Source: Oscillospiraceae bacterium (GTDB taxonomy: Bacteria > Bacillota_A > Clostridia > Oscillospirales > Oscillospiraceae). From it: a stretch of 12,772 bases of DNA. Below, piece after piece: positions 6,631-12,772 of this stretch. Each line of letters begins with the position of its first letter. Position 1 is the stretch's first letter. The translations under genes were made by a program, and so were the position numbers. The notes below the pieces were generated by a model. It saw only the letters and a list, made by a program, of their open reading frames with translations, did no database searches and was not told the origin of the DNA. The stretch is from positions 1 to 12,772 of the forward strand of contig CADBKB010000036.1 of assembly GCA_902795095.1 (NCBI GenBank), in the 5' to 3' direction.

Positions 6631-7740
6631 ATGAAAACCATCGTTGCGGCCGGCCATATTTGCCTGGACATCACGCCGGTCTTCCCGGCGAACAAGGCCT
6701 ATGACCGGGTGCAGGACATTCTGATCCCCGGCAAGCTCATCCAGACCGAGGCCGCGGACGTGCACACCGGCGGCAGCGTGGCCAATACGGGCCTGGCCTT
6801 CAAGCTGCTGGGCGGCGACGTGCGCCTGCTGGGCAAGGTGGGCGACGACGCGTTCGGGACCATCGTGAAAAAGATCCTCTCCTCCTACGGCGCCGGCGGT
6901 CTGGTGACGGATCCCGGCAGCTCCACCTCCTATTCCGTGGTGCTGGCGGTGCCGGGCATCGACCGGGTGTTTCTCCACAATCCCGGCGCCAACGATACCT
7001 TCTGCGGCGCCGACATTCCCGACGGGGCCCTGGCGGATGCGGCGCTGTTCCATTTCGGCTACCCGCCGCTGATGCGCCGGATGTACGAAAACGGCGGCCG
7101 GGAGCTGGCGGAGCTGTTCCGCCGGGCCAAGGGCCTGGGCGCGGCGACCAGCCTGGATTTTGCCGCCATCGACCCCGACACCCCGGCCGGACACATCGAC
7201 TGGCAGGCCGTCCTGGCCCGGGTCCTGCCGAATGTGGATTTCTTCGTGCCCAGCTTCGAGGAGCTGTGCTTCATGCTGGACCGCCCCCGCTACGAGCGCC
7301 TCGCGGCCCGGGGCGGCGATCTGACCGACCGCCTGGACATCGGCGCCGAGGTGGTCCCCCTGGCGGACCGGCTGATCGCCATGGGCTGCCGGGTGGTGCT
7401 GATCAAATGCGGCACCGCGGGCATGTACCTGCGCACCGCCGGACGCGACGCCCTGGCGGGCGTGAGCCGCCGCCTGGACCTGGACCCCGACGCCTGGGCG
7501 GACCGGAAATACCTGCAGAAATGCTTCCGCGCCGACGAGGTGCGCTCCGGCACCGGCGCGGGCGATACGTCCATCGCCGCCTTCCTCACCGCCGTGCTGG
7601 CGGGCAGGACGCCGGAGCGCTGCGCGGAGCTGGCGGCGGCGGAGGGCGCCTGCTGCGTCACCGCCTACGACGCCCTGAGCGGCCTGCGGCCGTTGAACGA
7701 ACTGGAAGCCCGGATCGACGCCGGGTGGGAAACCATGTGA
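6631..7740 (+). CDS. PfkB-family sugar kinase
   Basis: Cytoplasmic ATP-dependent carbohydrate kinase of 369 residues, a little longer than the usual 300-340. The ATG at 6631 is chosen over the in-frame 6547 because the latter precedes the promoter -10; AAAGGGG lies 9 nt before 6631. Features: the N-terminal ribokinase-fold start (AAGHICLDITP), the sugar-binding GG motif (GGSVANTG, residues 47-54), V-V-L-I-K-C-G-T-A-G near 250, and the C-terminal PfkB signature SGTGAGDTS with the anion hole and catalytic base Asp312. PfkB kinases phosphorylate sugars such as ribose, fructose 1- or 6-phosphate, tagatose 6-phosphate or 2-keto-3-deoxygluconate. The next gene, a class II aldolase 15 nt downstream, implies that the product is a ketose phosphate which is then cleaved. 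Candidates include tagatose, fructose or inositol-derived (IolC/IolJ-like) routes. No transporter or isomerase is in the window to decide. Confidence 0.92.
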   Translation: MKTIVAAGHICLDITPVFPANKAYDRVQDILIPGKLIQTEAADVHTGGSVANTGLAFKLLGGDVRLLGKVGDDAFGTIVKKILSSYGAGGLVTDPGSSTSYSVVLAVPGIDRVFLHNPGANDTFCGADIPDGALADAALFHFGYPPLMRRMYENGGRELAELFRRAKGLGAATSLDFAAIDPDTPAGHIDWQAVLARVLPNVDFFVPSFEELCFMLDRPRYERLAARGGDLTDRLDIGAEVVPLADRLIAMGCRVVLIKCGTAGMYLRTAGRDALAGVSRRLDLDPDAWADRKYLQKCFRADEVRSGTGAGDTSIAAFLTAVLAGRTPERCAELAAAEGACCVTAYDALSGLRPLNELEARIDAGWETM

Positions 7741-7755
7741 ACCGGAGGAAACACG

Positions 7756-8601
7756 ATGCTTGTTACAATGAATGAGATCCTGGCCCCCGCGAAGGCGGGC
7801 GGCTACGGCGTGGGTTTCTTCAACGCCGTGAATGTGGAAATGGCCCGGGCCATCCTCGAGACCGCGGAGGCTCTCCGCGCGCCGGTGATGATCGGCACCG
7901 CCGAGGTGCTGCTGCCGGCCATGCCCCTGGAGAACGTTGCGGACTATCTGATCCCCATGGCAAAGCGGGCCGGGGTGCCCGTGTGCGTCCACTATGACCA
8001 CGGCCTGACCTTTGACAAATGTATGCAGGCCCTGCAGCTGGGCTTCACCTCGGTGATGTACGACTGCTCCACCCTGGACTATGAAAGCAATTGCGCAAAT
8101 ATGGCGGAGATGGTGCGCATCTGCCACGCCATGGGCGCCACCGTGGAGGGCGAGCTGGGCCATGTGGGCGACAACGAGGGCGCAGGAAAGCTGGACAAGC
8201 CCAGCGACTTCTACACCGATCCCGACCAGGCGGCGGATTTCGTCCGGCGTACCGGGGTGGACGCCCTGGCCGTGGCCGTGGGCAACGCCCACGGGGCCTA
8301 CAAATTCCCGCCGAAGCTGGACTTTGACCGCATCGAGACCATCGCGGCACAGACGAACCTGCCCCTGGTGCTCCACGGCGGCAGCGGCCTGTCCGATTCC
8401 GACTTCCGCACCGCGGTTTCAAAGGGCGTGTGCAAGGTGAACATCTTCACCGATCTGGACAGGGCCGGGAAGGCGGGCATTGAAGCGGGCCTCGGATCCG
8501 GCGCCGCCACTGCCATGGCCCTCATCCCCCATGCCATCAAAGCCATGAAGGCCGTGGCCGCGGAGAAGATGACCCTCTTCGGCTCTGTCGGCCGGGCGTA
8601 A
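7756..8601 (+). CDS. Class II (zinc-dependent) ketose-bisphosphate aldolase family protein
   Basis: 281 residues, normal for the Fba/GatY/KbaY family, which reversibly cleaves ketose bisphosphates to dihydroxyacetone phosphate and an aldehyde using a zinc ion. GGAGG stands 8 nt before the ATG at 7756, and the gene follows the kinase by 15 nt, so they form an operon. Visible motifs: VHYDHG with catalytic Asp81 and zinc ligand His82; E-G-E-L-G (~131-135); G-N-A-H-G-A-Y-K with zinc ligand His179; L-H-G-G-S-G with zinc ligand His207 and the phosphate-binding glycines; K-V-N-I-F-T-D (Asn229 and Asp232, phosphate/substrate site). All core catalytic residues are present. Unusual: the family's I-D-G-S block is Y-D-C-S (102-105), so Gly is replaced by Cys near the active site. 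Fructose- or tagatose-bisphosphate, or an inositol-derived 2-deoxy-5-keto acid, are possible substrates; sequence alone does not decide. Confidence 0.93.
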   Translation: MLVTMNEILAPAKAGGYGVGFFNAVNVEMARAILETAEALRAPVMIGTAEVLLPAMPLENVADYLIPMAKRAGVPVCVHYDHGLTFDKCMQALQLGFTSVMYDCSTLDYESNCANMAEMVRICHAMGATVEGELGHVGDNEGAGKLDKPSDFYTDPDQAADFVRRTGVDALAVAVGNAHGAYKFPPKLDFDRIETIAAQTNLPLVLHGGSGLSDSDFRTAVSKGVCKVNIFTDLDRAGKAGIEAGLGSGAATAMALIPHAIKAMKAVAAEKMTLFGSVGRA

Positions 8602-8608
8602 CAAAGCT

Positions 8609-8622
8609 CCCGCCGCGGCGGG
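8609..8622 (+). other. GC-only palindrome just after the aldolase gene
   Basis: CCCGCCGCGGCGGG is a perfect 14-nt palindrome 8 nt after the aldolase stop. It can form a short hairpin, but no T-run follows, so alone it is not a convincing terminator. It may protect the operon mRNA 3' end upstream of the larger stem at 8639-8721. Confidence 0.4.
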
Positions 8623-8638
8623 GCATACAGAAAAACAC

Positions 8639-8721
8639 GCGTGCTGCAAAAAGCATCCCTGTCCGCCGGTGACCGACGTCGCCGGTCCGGCCGTGACGGC
8701 GCTTTTGCGGCACGCTTTTTT
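8639..8721 (+). terminator. Long branched stem ending in T6 after the kinase-aldolase operon
   Basis: GCGTGCTGCAAAAAGC (8639-8654) pairs with GCTTTTGCGGCACGC (8701-8715) with one G-T wobble and one bulged A. Six T follow at once (8716-8721). The 46-nt interior is GC-rich and can fold further (GACCG/CGGTC, GCC/GGC). This fits a large intrinsic terminator about 38 nt past the aldolase stop. A small RNA ending at this terminator is an alternative. Confidence 0.65.
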
Positions 8722-8808
8722 GCCCCTCCGGGACGTTTTCACCCCGGTCGGGAACCGCAGGAAGGGGATCGCGCCGGCACCGTGGGGCGCTGTGTATAAT
8801 TATCATTT

Positions 8809-8823
8809 TTTGCCATGGGCAAA
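8809..8823. promoter_or_regulatory. 15-nt perfect dyad TTTGCC-ATG-GGCAAA
   Basis: A perfect 6-3-6 inverted repeat lies in an AT-rich stretch about 56 nt upstream of the -35 of the rightward surface gene. It mirrors in size and place the ATGAAA/TTTCAT dyad at 1047-1061, although the bases differ. It is probably a protein-binding site; the regulator is unknown. Confidence 0.35.
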
Positions 8824-8879
8824 TCTAACAAAATACGGCATTCCAATTTATGTAAGAATCCAAAATGAACAAGTGCTTA

Positions 8880-8909
8880 TTGCAAAACGGGCAAATGCAG
8901 TAGTATATT
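8880..8909 (+). promoter_or_regulatory. Probable promoter of the phosphoesterase surface protein
   Basis: -35 TTGCAA (8880-8885), 18-nt spacer, -10 TATATT (8904-8909). A TATGAT at 8911-8916 is an alternative -10 but has no matching -35. The AT-rich setting supports a promoter here. A start near 8916 gives a leader of about 200 nt. Confidence 0.45.
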
Positions 8910-8930
8910 ATATGATAGGTATTGTTTTTT

Positions 8931-9023
8931 GTGGAAGTAACCCACCGGTAACACCGGGCTTCCACCGCATAAGGCGGTATCATCATGCATCGGGCGTGAG
9001 GCAAGCGCTCCGCGTGCACGGAG
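8931..9023 (+). promoter_or_regulatory. Structured 5' leader (possible cis-regulatory RNA)
   Basis: Several helices can form in the leader. GTGGAAG (8931-8937) pairs with CTTCCAC (8959-8965), enclosing CCGGT/ACCGG (8945-8949 with 8953-8957, loop AAC). ACCGC (8964-8968) pairs with GCGGT (8974-8978). CTCCG (9008-9012) pairs with CGGAG (9019-9023). The first and second elements overlap by two bases, so both cannot be fully formed together. A second ribosome binding site with an in-frame ATG (9047) follows. I do not recognise a named riboswitch. Confidence 0.45.
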
Positions 9024-9118
9024 GCGGACCCGGAAGGAGGGGAAGCATGTGCTGTCCGTCATTCCGCCGTTTCGATGCACTAAGACGATTCAATCGAAAA
9101 AGAAAAGGAGAAAGACAC

Positions 9119-12100
9119 ATGAAGCAAGTCAAGCGAATCCTGGCGCTCATTCTGGTCTTCTGCATGGTATGCTCCGTGCTGCCGACCGTTTGGGCAGACG
9201 ATGCGCCCGCCGGCAGAACCATTGATTTCACCGATCCGGCTGACGCAGACAAATTCATCATCGACAACCAGACGGCTTCGGAGATCCGGGAGGGCGAAGG
9301 CCTCTACATGATCTCCACCAATGAAGCCATTGAAGACTGCAAGGGCCAGCTCAGCGGCGACGCCGCCAACACACCCCGCGACACGATCCAGGTCCCGGTC
9401 GCCGGCGACTGGACGGCCACGCTGGAGCTGAAGGTCGATACCTCCGGCTCCAACGGCCAGTATGAGTTCATCTGCCTGTACGGCATGGCGGATTACGAAA
9501 ACGGCTGCGGCATCCGCGCCGGCAACGGCTCCACCGTGAACTTCAAGGAAGTGAACAACGTCAGCGAGTCCTCCACCGACGGCATGAAGGTCTCCTCCGG
9601 CCTTGCCAGCGGCGAAAACCACTGGTACCGCCTGGAGAAGGTGGGCACCACCTACACCGGCTACATGTCCGAAGACGGAGCGGAATTCCAGAAGGTATTC
9701 ACCTATGAGGACACCGGCATCGAGGCGGCCATGATCGTCATCGACGCCTACTCCGGCCGCTCCACCGGCTACCAGTACTGGCTGCAGTCCCTCACCCTCG
9801 AGGGCGGCGAGGTCGAACCCGAGCAGCCGGCGGGCGTGAGCATCGACTTTACGGATCCCGCGGACGCGGAGAAATTCACTGTCGACAACCAGGCGGTTTC
9901 GGAGATCAAAGAGGGCGAAGGCTTCTACATGATCTCCACCAACGAGGCCATTGAGGACTGCAAGGGCCAGCTCAGCGGCGACGCGGCCAATACGCCCCGC
10001 GACACGATCCAGGTGCCGGTTTCCGGCGACTGGACGGCTACGCTGGAGCTGAAGGTCGACACCTCCGGCTCCAACGGCCAGTATGAGTTCATCTGCCTGT
10101 ACGGCATGGCGGATTACGAAAACGGCTGCGGCATTCGCGCCGGCGCCAACTCCACCGTGAACTTCAAGGAAGTGAACAACGTCAGCGAGTCCTCCACCGA
10201 CGGCATGAAGGTCTCCACCGGCCTGACCAGCGGCGAAAACCACTGGTACCGGCTGGAGAAGGTCGGCACCACCTACACCGGCTACCTGTCCGCAGACGGA
10301 GCGGAATTCCAGAAGGTATTCACCTATGAGGACACCGGCATCGAGGCGAAGATGATCGTCATCGACGCCTACTCCGGCCGTTCCACCGGCTATCAGTACT
10401 GGCTGCAGTCCCTCTCCGTCGAGGGCGGCGAAGCGCCCGCGCCCTGCGAGCACGACTATGTGGCCGTCGTGACCGAGCCCACCTGCACCGCGGGCGGCTA
10501 CACCACCTACACCTGCTCCAAGTGCGGCGACAGCTACGTTGCCGATGAAGTCGCGGCCCTGGGTCATGACTATCAGGACGGCGTGTGCACCCGCTGCGGC
10601 GCGGCCGATCCCGCCGCCGGCGGCGACGGTCCCTCCATCGCCGGCATCACCCTCAACGGCGCGCCTCTGGAGCTCTTCGATCCTCAGACGCTTGCGTACA
10701 CCGTGAATGCGGACGACTATGAGACCGCGCCTGTCGTCGGCTATCTCGGCGGCGGCTCCACCCTGCTGATCACCGGCTCCGACTTCCAGGATCCGGCCAC
10801 CTCCTACACCCGCTCCGACTACGCCAGAAACGGCGACTACACGGTGCAGCAGGAACGCATCCGGGCCATCGTCGGCAACATCCGCGGATCCCTCGGCAAC
10901 GCCGGCTATTTCATCGGCGGCGGCGACTACAACTTTGACGAGATCAAGAACAGCGTTGACAGAACCAACACCGGCATCGCAAAGACCCTGGAAGCTGTCC
11001 AGCAGGTCTGCGGGACGGACATTGACGCCACGTTTATTCAGGGCAACCATGACGCCGCCGGCAGCAACTGCGCGCCCACCGGCCCCTGCGACAAGGCCGA
11101 TTTCGGCATGTTCACGATCATGGAGGAGGACTACCGCTCCTATCCGCAGGACAGCGGCAAGTGGTCCGATCCCCAGAACAGCGAGGCCAAGGCCCAGGCG
11201 GTCGCCGACAAGCTCGACGCCTATCTGGCTGAGAAGGCCGCGGCCGGCTTCGACAAGCCCGTGTTTATCGCCTGCCACGTTCCCATCCACTACAATACCC
11301 GCACCAAGAACAAGGCCGACGCGATCTACGGCGACGTGATCTACAAGACCCTGTACAAGTACGGCGACGACCTGAACATCATCTTCCTGTACGGCCACAA
11401 CCACGCCTGGGGCGATGACGATTATCTCGGCGGCGCCGCCAACTTCCTGACCCGCGGCGATACCATCAACATCGCGAAGCACGGCAGCCGGAACGAGTTT
11501 ACCGTCGAGCCGCTGAACTTCACCTACATGAACTACGGCTATACCGGCTACTACTGGGCCAAGTGGGCCTCGAGCAGCAGCCAGGTCGTCATCAACGACG
11601 CCGCGGATTCCACGCTGACCATGACGGCCTTCCAGATCAGCGGCAACCAGGTGATCATCAGCCGCTGGGACGAGAACGGCATGCACAATCTGAAGTCCGT
11701 CGGCGTCGCCAGCCTGGGCCTGCGTCCCGAGGCAGAGGTCTGCGACCCCGATCCCAGAGTCGTGGAGAGTCCCGTCACGGCCAAGGCGCCCAAGAACCCC
11801 TCCGCCGGCAGCGGCCTGCAGGTCACTGTGAAGCAGTTCGAGGGCATCCCCGGGGTTGCCACCGTTACCTGCACGGATCCCGCCTCCGGCGCATCCACCG
11901 TCTATACTCTGACCCTTGCGTCCGCCTCCGGACTGAACAAAACCGAGCTGAACAAGGCCATTGCCGCGGCGGAAGCCGTCGACAAGGGCAAGTATACCGA
12001 CGAGAGCGTGGCCGCCCTCGAGGAAGCCCTGGCGGCAGCGAAGGCACTGCAGACCGCCACAGACACCGACCAGGCCGCCATCGACGCCGCTGCCGAGGCC

Positions 12101-12772
12101 CTGAACGCCGCGGTCGCCGCGCTGGAAGTGAAGCCCAAGCCGCAGCCCGGCAGCAGCTATGTGCTGGCCAGCGAGTTCGTGCCCGGCGGCAGCTACGTCA
12201 TCGTGGCGAATGACGCCGTGGGCCTCAACGGGGAGCTCGGCGCAACGCCTGTCACCGTCGAGGGCGACCGGATCACCAGCAAAGTCACCGACGATATGCT
12301 GTGGACCATCGAAGAGGCAGAGGGCGTCGACCCCGCCACGGACGGCAACGCTCTGTACTTCATCACCAACGCCGACGGCATGAACCTGCGCCGCGGCTCC
12401 GGCGGCACCACCGTGCTGCAGCTTGCGGAGTATGACGCCGCCAACTCCCGCTACTTCACCTGGTCCCTGGCCGAGAGAACGGAAGAGGACAGCGCCTATA
12501 CCCTCTACGTCAACGGCACCTCCAGCTACCTCTATTACGTGAACGGCGCGGAGACCGGCTTCAGCACCCAGTTCGTTTCCGCCACCAGCTTTGACGCCCA
12601 GACCAACGGCAGCTCCATCAAGCTGTACGAGCCCGCCGGCGGCGGCAGCATGAGCATCGACTTCACCGATCCCGCCGACAAGGCCAAGTACGACATCGCC
12701 GGCCAGAGCCAGAGCGACGTGGAAGAGGGCGTGGGCCTGGCGCTGGTCTCCAGCCAGGGCGGCATCGAGCCC
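9119..12772 (+). CDS. Large exported surface protein with calcineurin-like metallophosphoesterase and FIVAR domains (partial; 3' end beyond window)
   Basis: 1218 codons are open to the right edge with no stop. ATG 9119 has AAGGAG 8 nt upstream and begins a typical signal peptide (MKQVKRILALILVFCMVC..., cleavage near VWA-DD). An in-frame ATG at 9047 with AAGGAGGGG would add a basic 24-residue extension. Order: two near-identical repeats of about 198 residues (34-231 and 241-438; beta-rich, W/Y-rich, possibly concanavalin-like); a Cys-rich ribbon (443-495: CxH, CxxC, CxxC); a short beta segment; a metallophosphoesterase (~540-815) with D555-F-Q, G-G-D603-Y-N-F-D, G-N643-H-D, H720-V-P-I-H and G-H760-N-H762; a beta-rich tail; one FIVAR repeat (~939-1008); a probable beta-trefoil-like domain (~1012-1175); and from 1179 the start of a third repeat (SIDFTDPAD). 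Calcineurin-like enzymes hydrolyse phosphomono- or diesters with two metals; the extracellular substrate is unknown. Cell-wall anchoring, if any, lies beyond the window. Confidence 0.93.
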   Translation, partial: MKQVKRILALILVFCMVCSVLPTVWADDAPAGRTIDFTDPADADKFIIDNQTASEIREGEGLYMISTNEAIEDCKGQLSGDAANTPRDTIQVPVAGDWTATLELKVDTSGSNGQYEFICLYGMADYENGCGIRAGNGSTVNFKEVNNVSESSTDGMKVSSGLASGENHWYRLEKVGTTYTGYMSEDGAEFQKVFTYEDTGIEAAMIVIDAYSGRSTGYQYWLQSLTLEGGEVEPEQPAGVSIDFTDPADAEKFTVDNQAVSEIKEGEGFYMISTNEAIEDCKGQLSGDAANTPRDTIQVPVSGDWTATLELKVDTSGSNGQYEFICLYGMADYENGCGIRAGANSTVNFKEVNNVSESSTDGMKVSTGLTSGENHWYRLEKVGTTYTGYLSADGAEFQKVFTYEDTGIEAKMIVIDAYSGRSTGYQYWLQSLSVEGGEAPAPCEHDYVAVVTEPTCTAGGYTTYTCSKCGDSYVADEVAALGHDYQDGVCTRCGAADPAAGGDGPSIAGITLNGAPLELFDPQTLAYTVNADDYETAPVVGYLGGGSTLLITGSDFQDPATSYTRSDYARNGDYTVQQERIRAIVGNIRGSLGNAGYFIGGGDYNFDEIKNSVDRTNTGIAKTLEAVQQVCGTDIDATFIQGNHDAAGSNCAPTGPCDKADFGMFTIMEEDYRSYPQDSGKWSDPQNSEAKAQAVADKLDAYLAEKAAAGFDKPVFIACHVPIHYNTRTKNKADAIYGDVIYKTLYKYGDDLNIIFLYGHNHAWGDDDYLGGAANFLTRGDTINIAKHGSRNEFTVEPLNFTYMNYGYTGYYWAKWASSSSQVVINDAADSTLTMTAFQISGNQVIISRWDENGMHNLKSVGVASLGLRPEAEVCDPDPRVVESPVTAKAPKNPSAGSGLQVTVKQFEGIPGVATVTCTDPASGASTVYTLTLASASGLNKTELNKAIAAAEAVDKGKYTDESVAALEEALAAAKALQTATDTDQAAIDAAAEALNAAVAALEVKPKPQPGSSYVLASEFVPGGSYVIVANDAVGLNGELGATPVTVEGDRITSKVTDDMLWTIEEAEGVDPATDGNALYFITNADGMNLRRGSGGTTVLQLAEYDAANSRYFTWSLAERTEEDSAYTLYVNGTSSYLYYVNGAETGFSTQFVSATSFDAQTNGSSIKLYEPAGGGSMSIDFTDPADKAKYDIAGQSQSDVEEGVGLALVSSQGGIEP
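9218..9811 (+). repeat. Tandem coding repeat, copy 1 (period 621 nt)
   Basis: The segment recurs at 9839-10432 with an exact in-frame offset of 621 nt. Both copies open with I-D-F-T-D-P-A-D-A and end at L-E/V-E-G-G-E. The middle is almost identical at nucleotide level, with uninterrupted matches of over 60 nt around 9443-9515, while the ends differ more. Confidence 0.95.
9839..10432 (+). repeat. Tandem coding repeat, copy 2
   Basis: Second copy of the domain at 9218-9811, in the same frame. Differences cluster at the edges and at silent positions, with a few substitutions in the core (for example A to S before G-D-W-T-A-T-L). The pattern suggests recent duplication or gene conversion. Confidence 0.95.
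12653..12772 (+). repeat. Start of a third, diverged copy of the repeat (cut by window edge)
   Basis: The translation from residue 1179 reads S-I-D-F-T-D-P-A-D-K-A-K-Y, matching the opening of the two tandem copies, then diverges (DIAGQSQSDVEEG against the DNQ...SEI.EG pattern). Only 40 residues are visible. It shows the domain is used at both ends of the protein, but this copy has not been homogenised with the tandem pair. Confidence 0.75.

Noticed and set aside
6592..8376. Antisense open frame across the kinase and aldolase genes
   Set aside because: It covers two well-supported genes, has a His/Gly/Ala-rich meaningless translation and crosses the kinase promoter.
8793..8807. Fur-box-like ATAATTATCAT stretch
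   Set aside because: Only one half matches the 7-1-7 Fur pattern, and the region is simply AT-rich.
9080..11686. Long open frame antisense to the phosphoesterase surface gene
   Set aside because: Same composition effect; it repeats in step with the tandem repeat of the true gene and shows no domain.
1..12772. CRISPR arrays, tRNA or rRNA genes, insertion sequences
   Set aside because: No short regularly spaced repeats, no tRNA- or rRNA-like segments and no transposase or integrase frames were seen; the only repeats are coding domain repeats.

Overview
This is a high-GC window dominated by secreted, multi-domain surface proteins. It fits a Gram-positive (Bacillota) anaerobe, probably a Clostridia/Oscillospirales-type gut bacterium. 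The evidence is SLH domains of the C-T-R-G-Q type, FIVAR, Listeria-Bacteroides (InlB-B-like) and BspA-type leucine-rich repeats, a classical lipobox, AGGAG ribosome binding sites and sigma-A-like promoters. The organism is an inference; no marker gene is present.

Layout. (1) 1-950, minus strand: an FIVAR x3 + SLH surface protein, cut by the left window edge. It has no visible signal peptide or ribosome binding site, and a near-consensus promoter abuts its first ATG. (2) 951-1226: divergent promoter region with an operator-like repeat, a 15-nt dyad and a hairpin leader. (3) 1227-5891, plus strand: a 1554-residue exported protein (3 SLH, Cys-rich ribbon, Listeria-Bacteroides repeats, a long Ser/Thr-rich region, BspA-type LRR, MucBP-like and C-terminal modules). 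(4) 5892-6010: two back-to-back hairpins between convergent genes. (5) 6011-6487, minus strand: a small lipoprotein with an OB-like, Cys-Cys-containing domain. (6) 6488-6630: tightly packed divergent promoters. (7) 6631-8601, plus strand: a two-gene operon for a PfkB-family sugar kinase and a class II ketose-bisphosphate-type aldolase, closed by a large stem ending in T6. (8) 8602-9118: intergenic region with terminator, dyad, promoter and a structured leader of about 200 nt. (9) 9119-12772, plus strand: a large exported protein running off the right edge. It has two near-identical 207-residue repeats, a Cys-rich ribbon, a calcineurin-like metallophosphoesterase, a FIVAR repeat, a probable beta-rich domain and the start of a third copy of the repeat.

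How it works together. The three surface genes share modules (FIVAR, SLH, Cys-rich ribbon) and look like products of domain shuffling. The kinase-aldolase pair is a self-contained sugar catabolic step: phosphorylate, then cleave to triose phosphates; its substrate cannot be read from sequence. The lipoprotein promoter and the leftmost promoter carry a shared 16-nt motif, suggesting one common regulator, possibly metal-responsive. The most interesting points are the 5'-deficient SLH gene next to that promoter, the shared operator, the Ser/Thr-rich core of the 1554-residue protein, the structured leaders, and the recently homogenised tandem repeat.
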